A stretch of 33,021 nt of DNA from Dehalococcoidia bacterium SM23_28_2. Its GTDB lineage: Bacteria > Chloroflexota > Dehalococcoidia > SM23-28-2. A model generated the notes under the pieces. That model was given only the letters and a program-made list of their open reading frames with translations. It did no database searches and was not told where the DNA came from. Made by a program: the position numbers and the translations under genes. Below, piece after piece: positions 8,379 to 18,765 of the stretch (positions are counted from its first letter, which is position 1; the number at the start of each line of letters is the position of its first letter). The stretch lies in assembly GCA_001303545.1 (NCBI GenBank), contig LJUA01000018.1:1-33021 (forward strand), in the 5' to 3' direction.

Positions 8379-11375
8379 CTACGGGTTCGGAAGTGGTGGT
8401 TTCTGGGTGGGGGCGAAGCCGTGGCGCATCGTGTTCTCGGTTACGGTGCGGGGCTCCATGAACTGCCGGAGGTAGTCAGGCCCGCCGGCCTTGGAGCCGA
8501 TGCCGGACATGGCGAAACCGCCGAACGGCTGGCGGGCGACCATGGCACCCGTGCAGCCGCGGTTGATATACAGGTTGCCGACCCGGAACCGCTGGCGGGC
8601 CAGCTCGATGTGAGAGCCGCTGCGGCTGTAGAATGAGCCGGTCAGCGCATATGGCGTATCGACGGCGATCTCGATGGCTTCCTCCACGCTCGAGGCGCGC
8701 AGCACGGCCAGTACGGGGCCAAAGATCTCCTCCTGGGCGATGACGGCCTGCGGGTCCACCTCGCCGAAGATGGTCGGAGCGACGTAGTAGCCTCCGTCCT
8801 CGGGGGGCGTGCCCTCGAATAGGACGGACGCCTCGCCGCGGCCGATCTCGATGTAGCGTTCGATTCCGGCCTTGGCCTCGTCGGTGATCACCGGCGGCAC
8901 AAATACGGCGGGGTCTTCGGCCGGCCCGACACGCAGGCTGCGGGTGGCCTCGACAACCCTTGAGAGCAGGCGGTCGTATATGGCGTCCAGGGCGATGACG
9001 CGGCTGCAGGCGCTGCACTTCTGGCCGGCGTAGCCGAAAGCGCTCTTCACGATGCCAAGGACGGCCTGATCGAGGTCGGCGTCGTCATCGACGATGATGG
9101 CGTTCTTGCCGCCCATTTCGGCGATGATCTTCTTGATCCCTCTCTGGCCCTCTTTCGTCTGTCCGGCCTTCTCCACGATCCACAGGCCCACCTCGCGGCT
9201 GCCGGTGAAGGCGATCATGTCCACGTCGGGATGCTCCACGAGCGTCGCTCCCAGCGCGCCGCCAGGCCCGGGCAGGAACTGGACTACGCCAGGCGGCGCT
9301 CCCGCGCGGCAGAGGATCTCGATCAGGCGGGCGGCGATCCGCGGCGCCGGACTCGCCGGCTTGAGGATGACCGTGTTCCCGGTCACGAGCGCCGCCGTGA
9401 ACATCCCGCAGGGGATGGCCAGCGGGAAATTCCAGGGGGAGATGATCGCCGCTACGCCGCGGGGCTGATAGCGGTAGTCGTTATACTCTCCGGGCAGGGA
9501 GAGCAACTCCTGGGGATCGCCCAGGGCGACCGCTTCGCGGGCGTAGTACTCCAGATAGTCGATGGACTCGCTGACATCGGCGTCGGCCTCTCGCCAGGAC
9601 TTGGCCTCTTCCAGGACCTCGATGGCGGCCAGATCATGGCGCTCGCGGCGCATGATGGCCGCCGCGTCGAATAGCACCTGTGCGCGCTCTCTTGCCGATC
9701 GGTCTCGCCAGGCTGGGAAGGCCTGTCTGGCAGCCTCGATCGCCTGGCGGGTGAGATCGTCGTCCGCCTGTCCCACGTCGCAGATGACCTCGTCGGGGCA
9801 GGCCGGGTTCACGCTCGGCTGCCGATCGGAGCTTTTCACGTAGTCGCCAGCCACGAGCGGGTCGCAGGTCTCGGGAAGGCGGGCCCTGAGCTGTTCGATG
9901 GCAAAGGCGAAATCCTGGCGCTCGCGCGTCGTGTGGAAGGCGGTATCGGGCACGTTGCGGAACGGACCGGGGACGTCGGTCGGCCGGACACGGGGGATGG
10001 CCGCCGAGGGTGGTCCCGCGGCTGGCGTCACTGCTGGCGGGGCCAGCAACTCGGGGATGGGGGCTCTCTCCTCGAACAGCTCGAAGAGCCAGGACTGGCT
10101 GGAGGCGTTCTCCAGCAGCCGTCTCACAAGGTAGCCCATGCCGGGGATGAGCTCGCCCACCGGCGTGTAGATGCGCACTCGCTCGTAGGAGGCGATGGCC
10201 GCCTGCAGCGCCTCTGCCATTCCATACAGAAGCTGGAACTCGAGGGCACGAGGAGGCAGCCCTCGCTGCCGCGCGGACACCATGGCGTGCGCGACGGAGC
10301 GCGCATTGTGGGTGCCGAAGGCGGGAAGCAGGTGAGGGTAGGCGTCGAGGAGGGCCTCCGTGCAGCGCTCGAAGTTGGCATCCGTCTCCGCCTTGCTCTC
10401 GAATACAGGGACGGGCCAGCCGTGCTGCGAGTTGACTATCCGCTCCTCATCCCAGTAGGCCCCCTTGACCAGCCGGATCGTCAGTGGGGCGCCGCGGGCC
10501 TTGGCAAACTCCGCCAGTCCGCGAAGGTCATCGAGGGTCTCAAACAGGTAGGTCTGCAAAGCTACGCCCACGTGCGGGTAGCTGACCAACTCCTGCTCCG
10601 CTAGAAGGTCGCGGAGGATGCGCAGCGTCAGCTCCTTGTGCTCGTACTGCTCCATATCAACATTGACGAAGGCCCCGGCTTCCACGGCTCGGCGCATGAT
10701 CGGGCGAATGCGTTCGCGAACCCGCTCACCGGTGTCGTCCGGCGCGGCCGAGTTGAACTGGGAGTAGAGCGATGTCAGCTTGATGGACACGTTGAGGCGG
10801 GGGACGGTGCCCCACGGCGCCTCGTCGAGGGCGGGGTTGGCAGGCCAGGCGCGGACAACCCGGTCGAGCGTGTCGAGGAGCTCGAGGTAGCGGGCCTGGT
10901 ATTCGTCCGCCTCGGCCTCGCTCACCGTGGCCTCGCCCAGCAGGTCCAGCGAGAAGCCGAGGCCGTCTGCGTGCAGTTTCTCCAGGACGGGCACGGCTTC
11001 CTGGGCCGTGCGACCGGCTATGAAGCGCTGGCCGACCTCAAGGACACTGCGCTGGACGAGATGGGCGAGGACGGGCCGGGTCAGTGCGCTGGAGGCGAGG
11101 GCGGTGCCTATCCGGCGGGGGAGCAGGCTGAGCTCCTCGCCGCCGAAGTAGTCGCGGAAGTGGCTGACTATGGCATCTTCGTCCTGGAGCATGGGGAACA
11201 CGTCGACGAAGCGCAGCACCTGCGTCTTGAGCGCCTCCTCGGCCACCGCCCGACGAAGGAGTTGCTCGTACCACCACTCGCCCTCCCAGAGGTGGGGGCG
11301 ATGGCGGTCCATCACTTCGATCAGGTCGCGTCCCAGACGGTAGATCTCTTGCTCGGTCTCGTGGCTGGTCGTCAC
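8379..11375 (-). CDS. putA: Bifunctional proline dehydrogenase / L-glutamate gamma-semialdehyde dehydrogenase
   Basis: N-terminal ProDH motifs (IRLVKGAYWD, TPVGELIPGMGYLVRRLLENAS) and C-terminal aldehyde dehydrogenase motifs (SPWNFPLAI, FTGSREVG, EMGGKNAIIVDDDAD, GYAGQKCSACSR). Confidence 0.9.
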   Translation of the reverse strand: MTTSHETEQEIYRLGRDLIEVMDRHRPHLWEGEWWYEQLLRRAVAEEALKTQVLRFVDVFPMLQDEDAIVSHFRDYFGGEELSLLPRRIGTALASSALTRPVLAHLVQRSVLEVGQRFIAGRTAQEAVPVLEKLHADGLGFSLDLLGEATVSEAEADEYQARYLELLDTLDRVVRAWPANPALDEAPWGTVPRLNVSIKLTSLYSQFNSAAPDDTGERVRERIRPIMRRAVEAGAFVNVDMEQYEHKELTLRILRDLLAEQELVSYPHVGVALQTYLFETLDDLRGLAEFAKARGAPLTIRLVKGAYWDEERIVNSQHGWPVPVFESKAETDANFERCTEALLDAYPHLLPAFGTHNARSVAHAMVSARQRGLPPRALEFQLLYGMAEALQAAIASYERVRIYTPVGELIPGMGYLVRRLLENASSQSWLFELFEERAPIPELLAPPAVTPAAGPPSAAIPRVRPTDVPGPFRNVPDTAFHTTRERQDFAFAIEQLRARLPETCDPLVAGDYVKSSDRQPSVNPACPDEVICDVGQADDDLTRQAIEAARQAFPAWRDRSARERAQVLFDAAAIMRRERHDLAAIEVLEEAKSWREADADVSESIDYLEYYAREAVALGDPQELLSLPGEYNDYRYQPRGVAAIISPWNFPLAIPCGMFTAALVTGNTVILKPASPAPRIAARLIEILCRAGAPPGVVQFLPGPGGALGATLVEHPDVDMIAFTGSREVGLWIVEKAGQTKEGQRGIKKIIAEMGGKNAIIVDDDADLDQAVLGIVKSAFGYAGQKCSACSRVIALDAIYDRLLSRVVEATRSLRVGPAEDPAVFVPPVITDEAKAGIERYIEIGRGEASVLFEGTPPEDGGYYVAPTIFGEVDPQAVIAQEEIFGPVLAVLRASSVEEAIEIAVDTPYALTGSFYSRSGSHIELARQRFRVGNLYINRGCTGAMVARQPFGGFAMSGIGSKAGGPDYLRQFMEPRTVTENTMRHGFAPTQKPPLPNP

Positions 11376-11538
11376 TCTGTCTCACCCAAACAAAGGCGTG
11401 GAGCGCCTACTCTTTTGTTTTAGGCCGATTATACACCGGCTTCCTATTAGGCGCGATTGTGCCGGCTATCTGCAGTTCTGTGAGTAAGACGCTTCTGAAA
11501 CCCAGGTGTTTCGGCGGCTGGCCTGTGGAGACAAGATG

Positions 11539-11570
11539 AGGTGGTCGCCTACTTCGCGAGGCGACCACCT
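11539..11570 (-). terminator. Perfect 12-bp stem hairpin downstream of the 11685-12260 gene; terminator-like with a poor T tract
   Basis: aggtggtcgcct (11539-11550)/aggcgaccacct (11559-11570), 8-nt loop. Confidence 0.45.
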
Positions 11571-11684
11571 GGCTGAGTGGCGCTATCGGTGTCTGGTCTC
11601 GATTCTTGCCGCAACGGCAGGATCGGCGCGGGCGATGAATGCGTCCGCCGAGAGGGGGGGACTAGCCGATGGGGCCGCGGGCTA

Positions 11685-12260
11685 TTACTTCTCTTTGTCG
11701 CCCTTGAAGGGCTCGCGGAGGACGACCTTGACGCCAGAGATCGTGCCGGTGACCACGTTGCGCACCTGCTCCACGGCGGTGCTGCTGACCTTGCCGGCGC
11801 CCTTGATGGCGCCGCTGGCCGCTGCCGAGGCAGCCTCTTCGGCACTCATGCCGACCTCTTTGGCGCCTTGGATGGCTCCTTCCACTGCGCCCTTGGCCGC
11901 CGATGCCATGTCGCCGCCCACGTCGCCGACGGCCTTCACCGCCGCCTCCGCGCTGGCGCTGATCGCCTCCACCGAGCCGGTGGCGATCTCCTTGGTTCCT
12001 CTGATCACGCCGAGAACCGCATTCTTGGAGGCAATGCCCACGTCGCCGCCGACCTCCGCCACGCCCTTCACCGCCGCGCTGACCGTGTCGAAGATGAGCC
12101 CTAGCGTCTCGTTGGTGATCGCCCGCACACCTTTGAGAGCGCTCACCAGAGTGCCGCTGACGGTATCGACCACCGCTTGGGCCACGTCTCCGACGCCGCG
12201 GATGGCGCTCACGACGCCGTCCTTCACCGAATCGAATATGCTCTTCTTCTCCTCAGCCAT
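11685..12260 (-). CDS. Ala/Val/Gly-rich amphipathic repeat protein, function unknown
   Basis: ATG at 12260 follows ggaggtgcttgtg. Near-repeats AVKGVAEVGGDVGIASKNAVLGVIRGTKEIA and AVKAVGDVGGDMASAAKGAVEGAIQGAKEVG. Confidence 0.75.
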   Translation of the reverse strand: MAEEKKSIFDSVKDGVVSAIRGVGDVAQAVVDTVSGTLVSALKGVRAITNETLGLIFDTVSAAVKGVAEVGGDVGIASKNAVLGVIRGTKEIATGSVEAISASAEAAVKAVGDVGGDMASAAKGAVEGAIQGAKEVGMSAEEAASAAASGAIKGAGKVSSTAVEQVRNVVTGTISGVKVVLREPFKGDKEK

Positions 12261-12361
12261 CACAAGCACCTCCACTTACTTGACCGATTACAGCCCATGC
12301 GAGATTTGCGAATCTAGCTTAACGAAGGGCACCGATCTTGTCAAACGCCACGCTGAGGCCA

Positions 12362-13178
12362 TCACAGGTGGGCCTTGTACCACTCGATGGCCTCGCCGCA
12401 GGTGCGCTCCATGCCCTCGCCTTCATAGCACTGGAAGTGGGTGACCCCCTCCACGAGCACGAACTTCTTCGGGTTGCCGGCGCGCTCGTACATGCGCTTG
12501 AGCTCGTCCGCCGGACAGATGACGTCGTGCTCAGCGGCGATGATCAGCAGGGCCCGGGGCGCAATACGGTCCACCACCGATATCGGGCTGAACTCGAGAT
12601 GCGCTTCCACGTACTGGAGGAGGATCTGGGTCTTGAGGTGGGGCATGGACGTACATCCCTCGTCCGGTCAGCACCCGCTGCCTGCGGTCTTGTTCGATCC
12701 CCCCCTTCAGCGCCTCCACCTGCTGGGGGTTCAGGGTGCGGGTAGCGGAGGTGAGGCCGTCGGCGATGCCGATCTGGGCCACCACCGCCTTCACCCGCTG
12801 GTCGAAGGCCGCGGCGTAGACCACCAGCCCACAACCGTAGGATGTCCCCCACAGGCCGATCCGCTGGGGGTCTACCTCCGACCGGCTGCGGACGTAGGTC
12901 ACGGCATTGCGGATGTCCTCCGCCTGCTCCAGGGCCAGCAACCTGCCCCGCTGGCCCTCGCTGGTGCCGAAGCCGCGGTAGTCGAAGGTGAGGGCAACCC
13001 ATCCCTGGTCGGCGAACCGCTCGGCGTACGCCGGGAGGATCTGCTCCTTGACGCCGGTGAAGCCGTGGGCCAGTACCACCGCCGGCCTTTGCTCCCCTTC
13101 CTTGCGGTCATCGGGAAGGTACAGGTGCGCGGACAGCCGGCACCCCTCTGAGTAGAAGGCGACATCTTCTCGCTTCAT
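12362..13178 (-). pseudogene. Alpha/beta hydrolase split by a frameshift near 12640-12660
   Basis: Upstream ORF has AHGFTG and GTSYGCG (nucleophile region); downstream ORF has AAEHDVICPADE and GVTHFQCYEG (Asp and His regions) in another frame. Confidence 0.75.
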
Positions 13179-13382
13179 GGTGTCTCCTCCGATTGAACGT
13201 CATCGACCCGATTTTGGGTTGGAGACCGGATAGGGCGGGCTCAACCCTAAACGATACTAGAGTGAGCGCCGTAGAAACAGGGGTGACACCTAGAAGCGTG
13301 GCGTCATGCGCACTACCGGAGTGCTGGCGCCTGGGCTGCTAATCGTCTGACAGGCTGGGGGCGCTACTTGTGATTCCGCCTA

Positions 13383-13661
13383 TCAGCGGCTCATAGGCAA
13401 AGCACACAGCTCGCCGGAAGGCTGCCATACCATCATCGTTCCGGCTGAGCCATTGTCCCGGTCTAGCCAGGAGCTGCCGGCGAAAACGGGCTGTCCTCGT
13501 GGCCGAAGGTGCTTCGGCTCCAGCTCAAGGGGGTCAAACTCGTAGCCACAGTTCTCGCAGGCGTAGAAGGGCCCCCACATATCGGATAGTTCGAATAGAG
13601 AACTAGCACAATGGGGACAAGTCCCGGCAGAAATCAGCGCTGAGTGACGCATCGAAACCAT
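13383..13661 (-). CDS. Small zinc-ribbon-like protein
   Basis: CPHCASSLFELSDMWGPFYACENCGYEFDP (two CxxC pairs); start MVSMRHSAL after a purine-rich SD-like stretch. Confidence 0.45.
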   Translation of the reverse strand: MVSMRHSALISAGTCPHCASSLFELSDMWGPFYACENCGYEFDPLELEPKHLRPRGQPVFAGSSWLDRDNGSAGTMMVWQPSGELCALPMSR

Positions 13662-14004
13662 TCCTTCCCCTTCCCGTGAACGACCGAATGATGGGCCGGT
13701 TTCAGGGCGGCAACCCCCGTCTGGACGCAAGCCAACATCAACCGCTGCATCCCCCCGGCCTTCCACCTCAGGTTACCGGCACGCATAGTTAAGCTTGTTG
13801 GGGCTTACATCGCGTGCACAACGAGAGACGCTAGAAGTCCTGTGGATGTTACGAAGATCTGGCACTTAAGGGTTTCATAGTGGTGAAAATGGAGGTGGTC
13901 TACCATTCAGTGCCGGCCGCCGGCTGCGCCGCGCGTAGACGACGGTGGTAGTGATATACTGCTCTCCACAGCCCTCAAGCTGAATCGAGAGCAGGGAGGC
14001 CGCG

Positions 14005-14664
14005 ATGGGCGCCTTGTTCCTTCTTGTTCGCCTTCTGGTTGTCGCCTGGGCGGTGATATCCGCCCTGTGGCTGTACCTGCTCGCCCAGCGGTACAAGGGC
14101 ACTCGCGCCTGCCCCTACGCCGGGCGCTGGATCCTGGACAATCTGCCCCGGCGAGTGATCCAGCCGGTGCGCTCGACGGTCGACAGCTTTCACGTAGCCG
14201 AGGGTCAGACCGTCCTCGAGCTGGGCCCGGGCTCCGGCTATTTCAGCGTCGAGGTCGCCCGCAGGGTTGGCCAAGAGGGACGGCTGGTGTGCGTGGACAT
14301 CCAGCCGAAGATGATAGAAGCGCTTCGCCGCCGTCTGCTGCGAGAGGGGGTCGCCAACGTCATGCCGATGGTGGGGAATGCGTTGGCCTTGCCCCTGGCC
14401 GATCGCTCGGTTGACCGCGCCTTCCTGGTCACCGTCCTGGGAGAGGTTCCCGATCGGCCGAGGACGCTGGCCGAGCTTCGGCGCGTGCTCAAGCTGGGCG
14501 GCATCCTATCGGTCACTGAGACCCTGCCGGACCCCGACTATCAGTTCCCGGATGTCGTGCGCGATCTCTGCCTGGCGAGCGGCTTCAGGTTGGTGGAGCA
14601 CCGTCGGCACCTTCTGGGCTTCACGATGAACTTCGCCGCAGACGAAGGGGCTCCTGCTCCCTGA
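14005..14664 (+). CDS. Class I SAM-dependent methyltransferase with N-terminal TM segment
   Basis: VLELGPGSGYFSVEVARRVGQEGRLVCVDIQPKMIE; N-terminal LFLLVRLLVVAWAVISALWLYLL. Confidence 0.85.
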   Translation: MGALFLLVRLLVVAWAVISALWLYLLAQRYKGTRACPYAGRWILDNLPRRVIQPVRSTVDSFHVAEGQTVLELGPGSGYFSVEVARRVGQEGRLVCVDIQPKMIEALRRRLLREGVANVMPMVGNALALPLADRSVDRAFLVTVLGEVPDRPRTLAELRRVLKLGGILSVTETLPDPDYQFPDVVRDLCLASGFRLVEHRRHLLGFTMNFAADEGAPAP

Positions 14665-14788
14665 CCCTGCGGGCGGTGAACGCTCCCAACCGACGCGACC
14701 CCTGGCCGCTTCTGTGCTAGATTGACATCCTGAGAGGGGCGGTGAGCGGCGTCTTCCCTGTCTTGGGTAGACAACAGGAGGTTGAAAG

Positions 14789-15970
14789 TTGAGCACGCAA
14801 GTGAACCATACAGCCAGGCTCAAGAAGATCCAGGCCAGGATGGATGAGCAAGATATCGATGTATTGATCGCCACCAGGCTAAGCACCGTGGGGTACGTCT
14901 TCGGCGCCTTCGTTCCCTGGCGGGGCGTCGCCGTCATCCCCCGCGAGGGCGAGCCGCAGCTATACGTGGTGGGCCTCGATGCCGAACGCGTGAGGGACGA
15001 CAGCTTCTTCAAGAACGTGGCCGCTGCCGCTCCCCTGCCGGGGATGGTTCTGTGGGACCAGATTGTCTCCTATCTCAGAGGCAGGGGGCTGGAGAAAGCG
15101 CGGATAGGGGTCGAGCTGGGCCACTCACCGATCAGGATAGAGACGTTTCTGCTGGCCAGCGAGTACGAGCTCCTGAGGGAGGCCTTCCCCCAGGCCACCT
15201 TCAAGAACGCCACCCACCTTTTGAACGAGATATTCATCATCAAGGATGAGGCCGAGGTCGAGTCCTTCAGGCGGGCGGCCGAGATCTGTGATTTGGGGCT
15301 GGGAGTAGTGCTCAAGGAGCTGAGGGTGGGCATGACGGAGACGGAGGTGGCGGGCATCGCCGAATACGCCATGCGGAAGGCCGGCAGCGAGCTCAACTGG
15401 ACGTTTACCGGCGGCCAGGAGATAGGCTCCGGCCATCGAGCGGCCTACTACTGGGGAGGCTGCACTCCGCCTACCAGGAAGCGGATCGAGCGCGGCGACC
15501 ACGTGATCCTCGATGTGCACGCCATGTACAACCTGTGCCTGGGAGACCTGGCTCGCAATGCCATAATGGGTCAGCCCACGGCCGAGCAGCAGGAGCTATC
15601 GGATGTCTTTGTCGCTGCCTGCAACCTGTTGCTGGAGAACCTGAAGCCGGGGGCAACATACGGCGAGGTGGCGGACAAGGTGGACGCCTTCTTGGATAGA
15701 ACGGGCTACAGGCAGTATGCTCTGCCGGGCTACGGCCATGGGATAGGCATACTGGGCAACGAATGGTTCCCGGTGGTGATGAATTCCGATGTGCCCTACG
15801 AGTCGAAGGGAGACCTGGTGCTCCAACCGAACATGATAGAGATCGCCGCCCTGGTGCTGAACAAGCCGGGGGTAGGAGGGCTCCGGATGGAGATGTCGGT
15901 GCTCATAACCAGGGACGGGAACGAGCCGTTGAACAAGGTGCCCTTCGAGCCGGCGGTCATCGAGCGGTAG
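14789..15970 (+). CDS. M24 family Xaa-Pro aminopeptidase/dipeptidase-like protein
   Basis: HVILDVHAMYNLCLGDLARN, GYGHGIGILGNE and an N-terminal creatinase-like domain; TTG start after aggaggttgaaag. Confidence 0.85.
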   Translation: MSTQVNHTARLKKIQARMDEQDIDVLIATRLSTVGYVFGAFVPWRGVAVIPREGEPQLYVVGLDAERVRDDSFFKNVAAAAPLPGMVLWDQIVSYLRGRGLEKARIGVELGHSPIRIETFLLASEYELLREAFPQATFKNATHLLNEIFIIKDEAEVESFRRAAEICDLGLGVVLKELRVGMTETEVAGIAEYAMRKAGSELNWTFTGGQEIGSGHRAAYYWGGCTPPTRKRIERGDHVILDVHAMYNLCLGDLARNAIMGQPTAEQQELSDVFVAACNLLLENLKPGATYGEVADKVDAFLDRTGYRQYALPGYGHGIGILGNEWFPVVMNSDVPYESKGDLVLQPNMIEIAALVLNKPGVGGLRMEMSVLITRDGNEPLNKVPFEPAVIER

Positions 15971-16000
15971 CCGTTAGAGCGGGCAGGAAGGGAGCAAGCC

Positions 16001-17092
16001 ATGCGATTCGTCGTGCTGGGCGGCGCAGGAGACATGGGCAATGAGGCAGTGCGCACCCTCGCCAATCATCCAGATGTGAGCGAGGTGATGGTGGCCGAGC
16101 TCAACCTGGCAGCGGCAGAGCAACTGGCCGCCGAGCTTGGCGGCCCTGTGCGGGCCTGCCGAGTGGATGCCACTGACCACCAGGCGCTGGTGGAAACCAT
16201 TCGGGGTTATGACGTGGCCCTCGGTTTTGTTGGCCCCTTTGTCTACTTTGAGGGGCCCGTGGCCCGGGCGGCCATCGACGCTGGTGTGCACTACGTTAGC
16301 ATCGCCGACGACTACGAGGCAGCACGGGAGGCCCTGGCGCTGGACGAGGCGGCCAAGAAGGCAGGGGTGGCGGTGCTCACCGGCTTGGGCAACTGCCCCG
16401 GCCTGACCAACCTGGTGGCCAAGAAGGGGGCCCAGGCCATGAGTCAGCCTCGCCGCATCCACATCGCCTGGTTTGGCGGCGCTGACGATGCCGGCGGCTA
16501 TGCCAACTATCGCCATGCAGTGCACATCTTCTGCGGCAAGGTGCCCTCCTTCCAGGGCGGGCGAGAAGTGCTGGTTCGCTCCGGCAGTGGCAGGGAGATA
16601 GTGCAGTTTCCGCCGCCCTGTGGTCGCCTGCCGGTCTACCACACTGGGCACGCCGAGCCGGTTACGATCCCCAAGAATATCGCCGGCCTGGAGACGGTGA
16701 CCCTCAAGGGCGGCATCTGGCCGGGCTGGCTTGCCCGGGCGGGCATCCTGCTGGAGCGCGTGGGCCTGGTGCGCGGCGACCGAAGTCAGAAATTCTGGGC
16801 CGACTTCTTCTATCGCCTCCTGCCGCGGCTTCCGAGCGGGAAGTGCACGGTATCTGGCTTTCGGGTCGACGTATACGGGGAGGAGAACGGCCGCCAGGCG
16901 CACCGCTGGTACACCTGCGTGGGGCGGATGAAGTGCATCACCAGCATCCCGGCTGCCCTGGGAGCAGTGACACTGGCCAGAGGGGAGATCAGTGAGCGGG
17001 GCGTCTTTGCCCCGGAGGCGGTTATCGACCCTGCGCCTTTCCTGGCCGAGCTGGAGCCGCTCGGCGTGAAGATCGAGGAACACGAGGGGTAG
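16001..17092 (+). CDS. Saccharopine dehydrogenase-like NAD(P)-binding protein
   Basis: MRFVVLGGAGDMGNEAVRTLANHPDVSEVMVAELN Rossmann motif; GVHYVSIADDYEAAREALALDEAAKKAGVAVLTGLGNCPGLTN. Confidence 0.8.
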   Translation: MRFVVLGGAGDMGNEAVRTLANHPDVSEVMVAELNLAAAEQLAAELGGPVRACRVDATDHQALVETIRGYDVALGFVGPFVYFEGPVARAAIDAGVHYVSIADDYEAAREALALDEAAKKAGVAVLTGLGNCPGLTNLVAKKGAQAMSQPRRIHIAWFGGADDAGGYANYRHAVHIFCGKVPSFQGGREVLVRSGSGREIVQFPPPCGRLPVYHTGHAEPVTIPKNIAGLETVTLKGGIWPGWLARAGILLERVGLVRGDRSQKFWADFFYRLLPRLPSGKCTVSGFRVDVYGEENGRQAHRWYTCVGRMKCITSIPAALGAVTLARGEISERGVFAPEAVIDPAPFLAELEPLGVKIEEHEG

Positions 17093-17131
17093 ATAGCCAA
17101 GACGCTGTTTGATGGTCAAGGAGGCATTGCC

Positions 17132-18448
17132 ATGGGGACGGTGATGGATCTGGCGGAGAAGATGTGGAGCGGAGAGGTCACCACCGATGAGCATCACGCT
17201 TGGACCCCCGTCGGCGACATCGAGGAGATCGCGGAGGGGGCGATCTTCTACCGTTCCTTCGCCAATGTAACCGCCTTCGAGACAGAGGATGGCCTGGTGC
17301 TGGTAGACACTGGTGCTTACTTCAACCAGAGGCAGACCTTCCAGTCCATTCGGTCGTGGTCGAAGGCGAGGCTGAACACCGCCGTCTACACCCACGGCCA
17401 CGTGGACCACGTTTTCGGCGTGCCTCCGTTCGCTGAGGAGGCCGGCGAGCGCGGCTGGCCACGGCCGCGGGTGGTCGGCCACGAGGCGGTCGCCGCTCGC
17501 TTCCAGCGGTACATCCTGACGGCTGGCTACAACAGCATCATCAACACGCGCCAGTTTGGAGCCGATGCCTTGAGGTCAACCAGGGGCAGCGAAATGGCGC
17601 CGCCGCTCACCATCCAGTGGCCGACCGAATACACCTACCCCGACACCACCTACACGCGTTCCCTGGCGTTGACGGTGGGTGGAGAGCGGTTCGAGCTCTA
17701 TCATGACCGCGGAGAGACCGACGATCACACGTGGGTATGGGTACCTGACCGGAAGGTTCTCTGCCCGGGCGACCTCTTCATCTGGGTGGTGCCCAACGCC
17801 GGCAACCCCCAGAAGGTGCAGCGCTACCCTTTGGAGTGGGCGCGGGCCCTTCGCAAGATGGCGGCGCTGGAGGCAGAGGTGCTCTCGCCGGGGCACGGCG
17901 TGATCGTGGTCGGCAGGGAGCGGGTGCAGCAGGCCCTGACCGATACTGCGGAATTCCTGGAATCGCTGCACGATCAGACAGTGGCCTTAATGAACCAGGG
18001 CGCGACTCTGGATACCATCGTGCACACGGTTCGCCCACCGGCTCACCTCGAGGGGCGGCCCTACCTGCAGCCGGTCTACGACGAGCCGGAATTCATTGTG
18101 AGGAACATCTGGCGGCTATACGGCGGCTGGTACGATGGCACGCCCTCGCATCTGAAGCCGGCACCGGAGGGGCGGCAGGGAGCGGAGATCGCCAGTCTGG
18201 CCGGCGGGGTGCGGCCGCTTGTCGAGCGCGCTCGACAGCTGATGGCCGACGGGCAGCTAGCTATGGCCAGCCACCTTGTTGACTGGGCGATGGCGGCCGA
18301 GGCGGACAACGCCGAGGTGCACGAGGTGCGCGCTGAAGTCTACTCTCGTCGCGCCGACGAGTCGCGAGCGACTATGACCCGCGGCATCTTCCGAGCGGCG
18401 GCATGGGACTCGCGGACGGCGCTCGAAAGGCAAGAGGTACAAGACTAG
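17132..18448 (+). CDS. MBL-fold hydrolase, alkyl-sulfatase-like
   Basis: THGHVDHVFG Zn motif; C-terminal IVRNIWRLYGGWYDGTPSHLKPAP resembles the alkyl-sulfatase dimerisation domain. Confidence 0.8.
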   Translation: MGTVMDLAEKMWSGEVTTDEHHAWTPVGDIEEIAEGAIFYRSFANVTAFETEDGLVLVDTGAYFNQRQTFQSIRSWSKARLNTAVYTHGHVDHVFGVPPFAEEAGERGWPRPRVVGHEAVAARFQRYILTAGYNSIINTRQFGADALRSTRGSEMAPPLTIQWPTEYTYPDTTYTRSLALTVGGERFELYHDRGETDDHTWVWVPDRKVLCPGDLFIWVVPNAGNPQKVQRYPLEWARALRKMAALEAEVLSPGHGVIVVGRERVQQALTDTAEFLESLHDQTVALMNQGATLDTIVHTVRPPAHLEGRPYLQPVYDEPEFIVRNIWRLYGGWYDGTPSHLKPAPEGRQGAEIASLAGGVRPLVERARQLMADGQLAMASHLVDWAMAAEADNAEVHEVRAEVYSRRADESRATMTRGIFRAAAWDSRTALERQEVQD

Positions 18449-18492
18449 AACAACTCTGAGCATGCCAGAGATTTCTGGTAACGATTTTCTAT

Positions 18493-18520
18493 TGACAATG
18501 GCTCGCCTGGCGATAAGATG
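18493..18520 (+). promoter_or_regulatory. Candidate sigma70-type promoter upstream of the hopanoid operon
   Basis: ttgaca-N16-taagat; -35 exact, -10 four of six. Confidence 0.35.
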
Positions 18521-18741
18521 TTGTCTAAGTAATGGGAGAGGAGGGATTTTACAGCTAACCTAGCATTTATCTGCTCGTCACAGGGATTGGGGCAGAGGTG
18601 GAGAGGGTTGGAATCGTCCTTGGGTGGTGCAGAGGCAACATCAGCGGCTATCGTCATTTTGTTCTTCATGTAATCCCCGAAGCAGCTCCTGAGGACGCTC
18701 CCCGTATCTCCCACCTGTTGCCCGAGCATCTGTGATGTTGA

Positions 18742-18765
18742 CGCCCGCCATTTGGTGAGCGGGCG
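18742..18765 (+). promoter_or_regulatory. GC hairpin at or just before the hpnC start
   Basis: cgcccgc-catttggtga-gcgggcg, 7-bp stem, with tactttt about 12 nt downstream. Confidence 0.3.

Noticed and set aside
15974-17482. 502-aa minus-strand ORF
   Set aside because: Antisense to a clear saccharopine-dehydrogenase-like gene and the start of the MBL gene; low-information translation.
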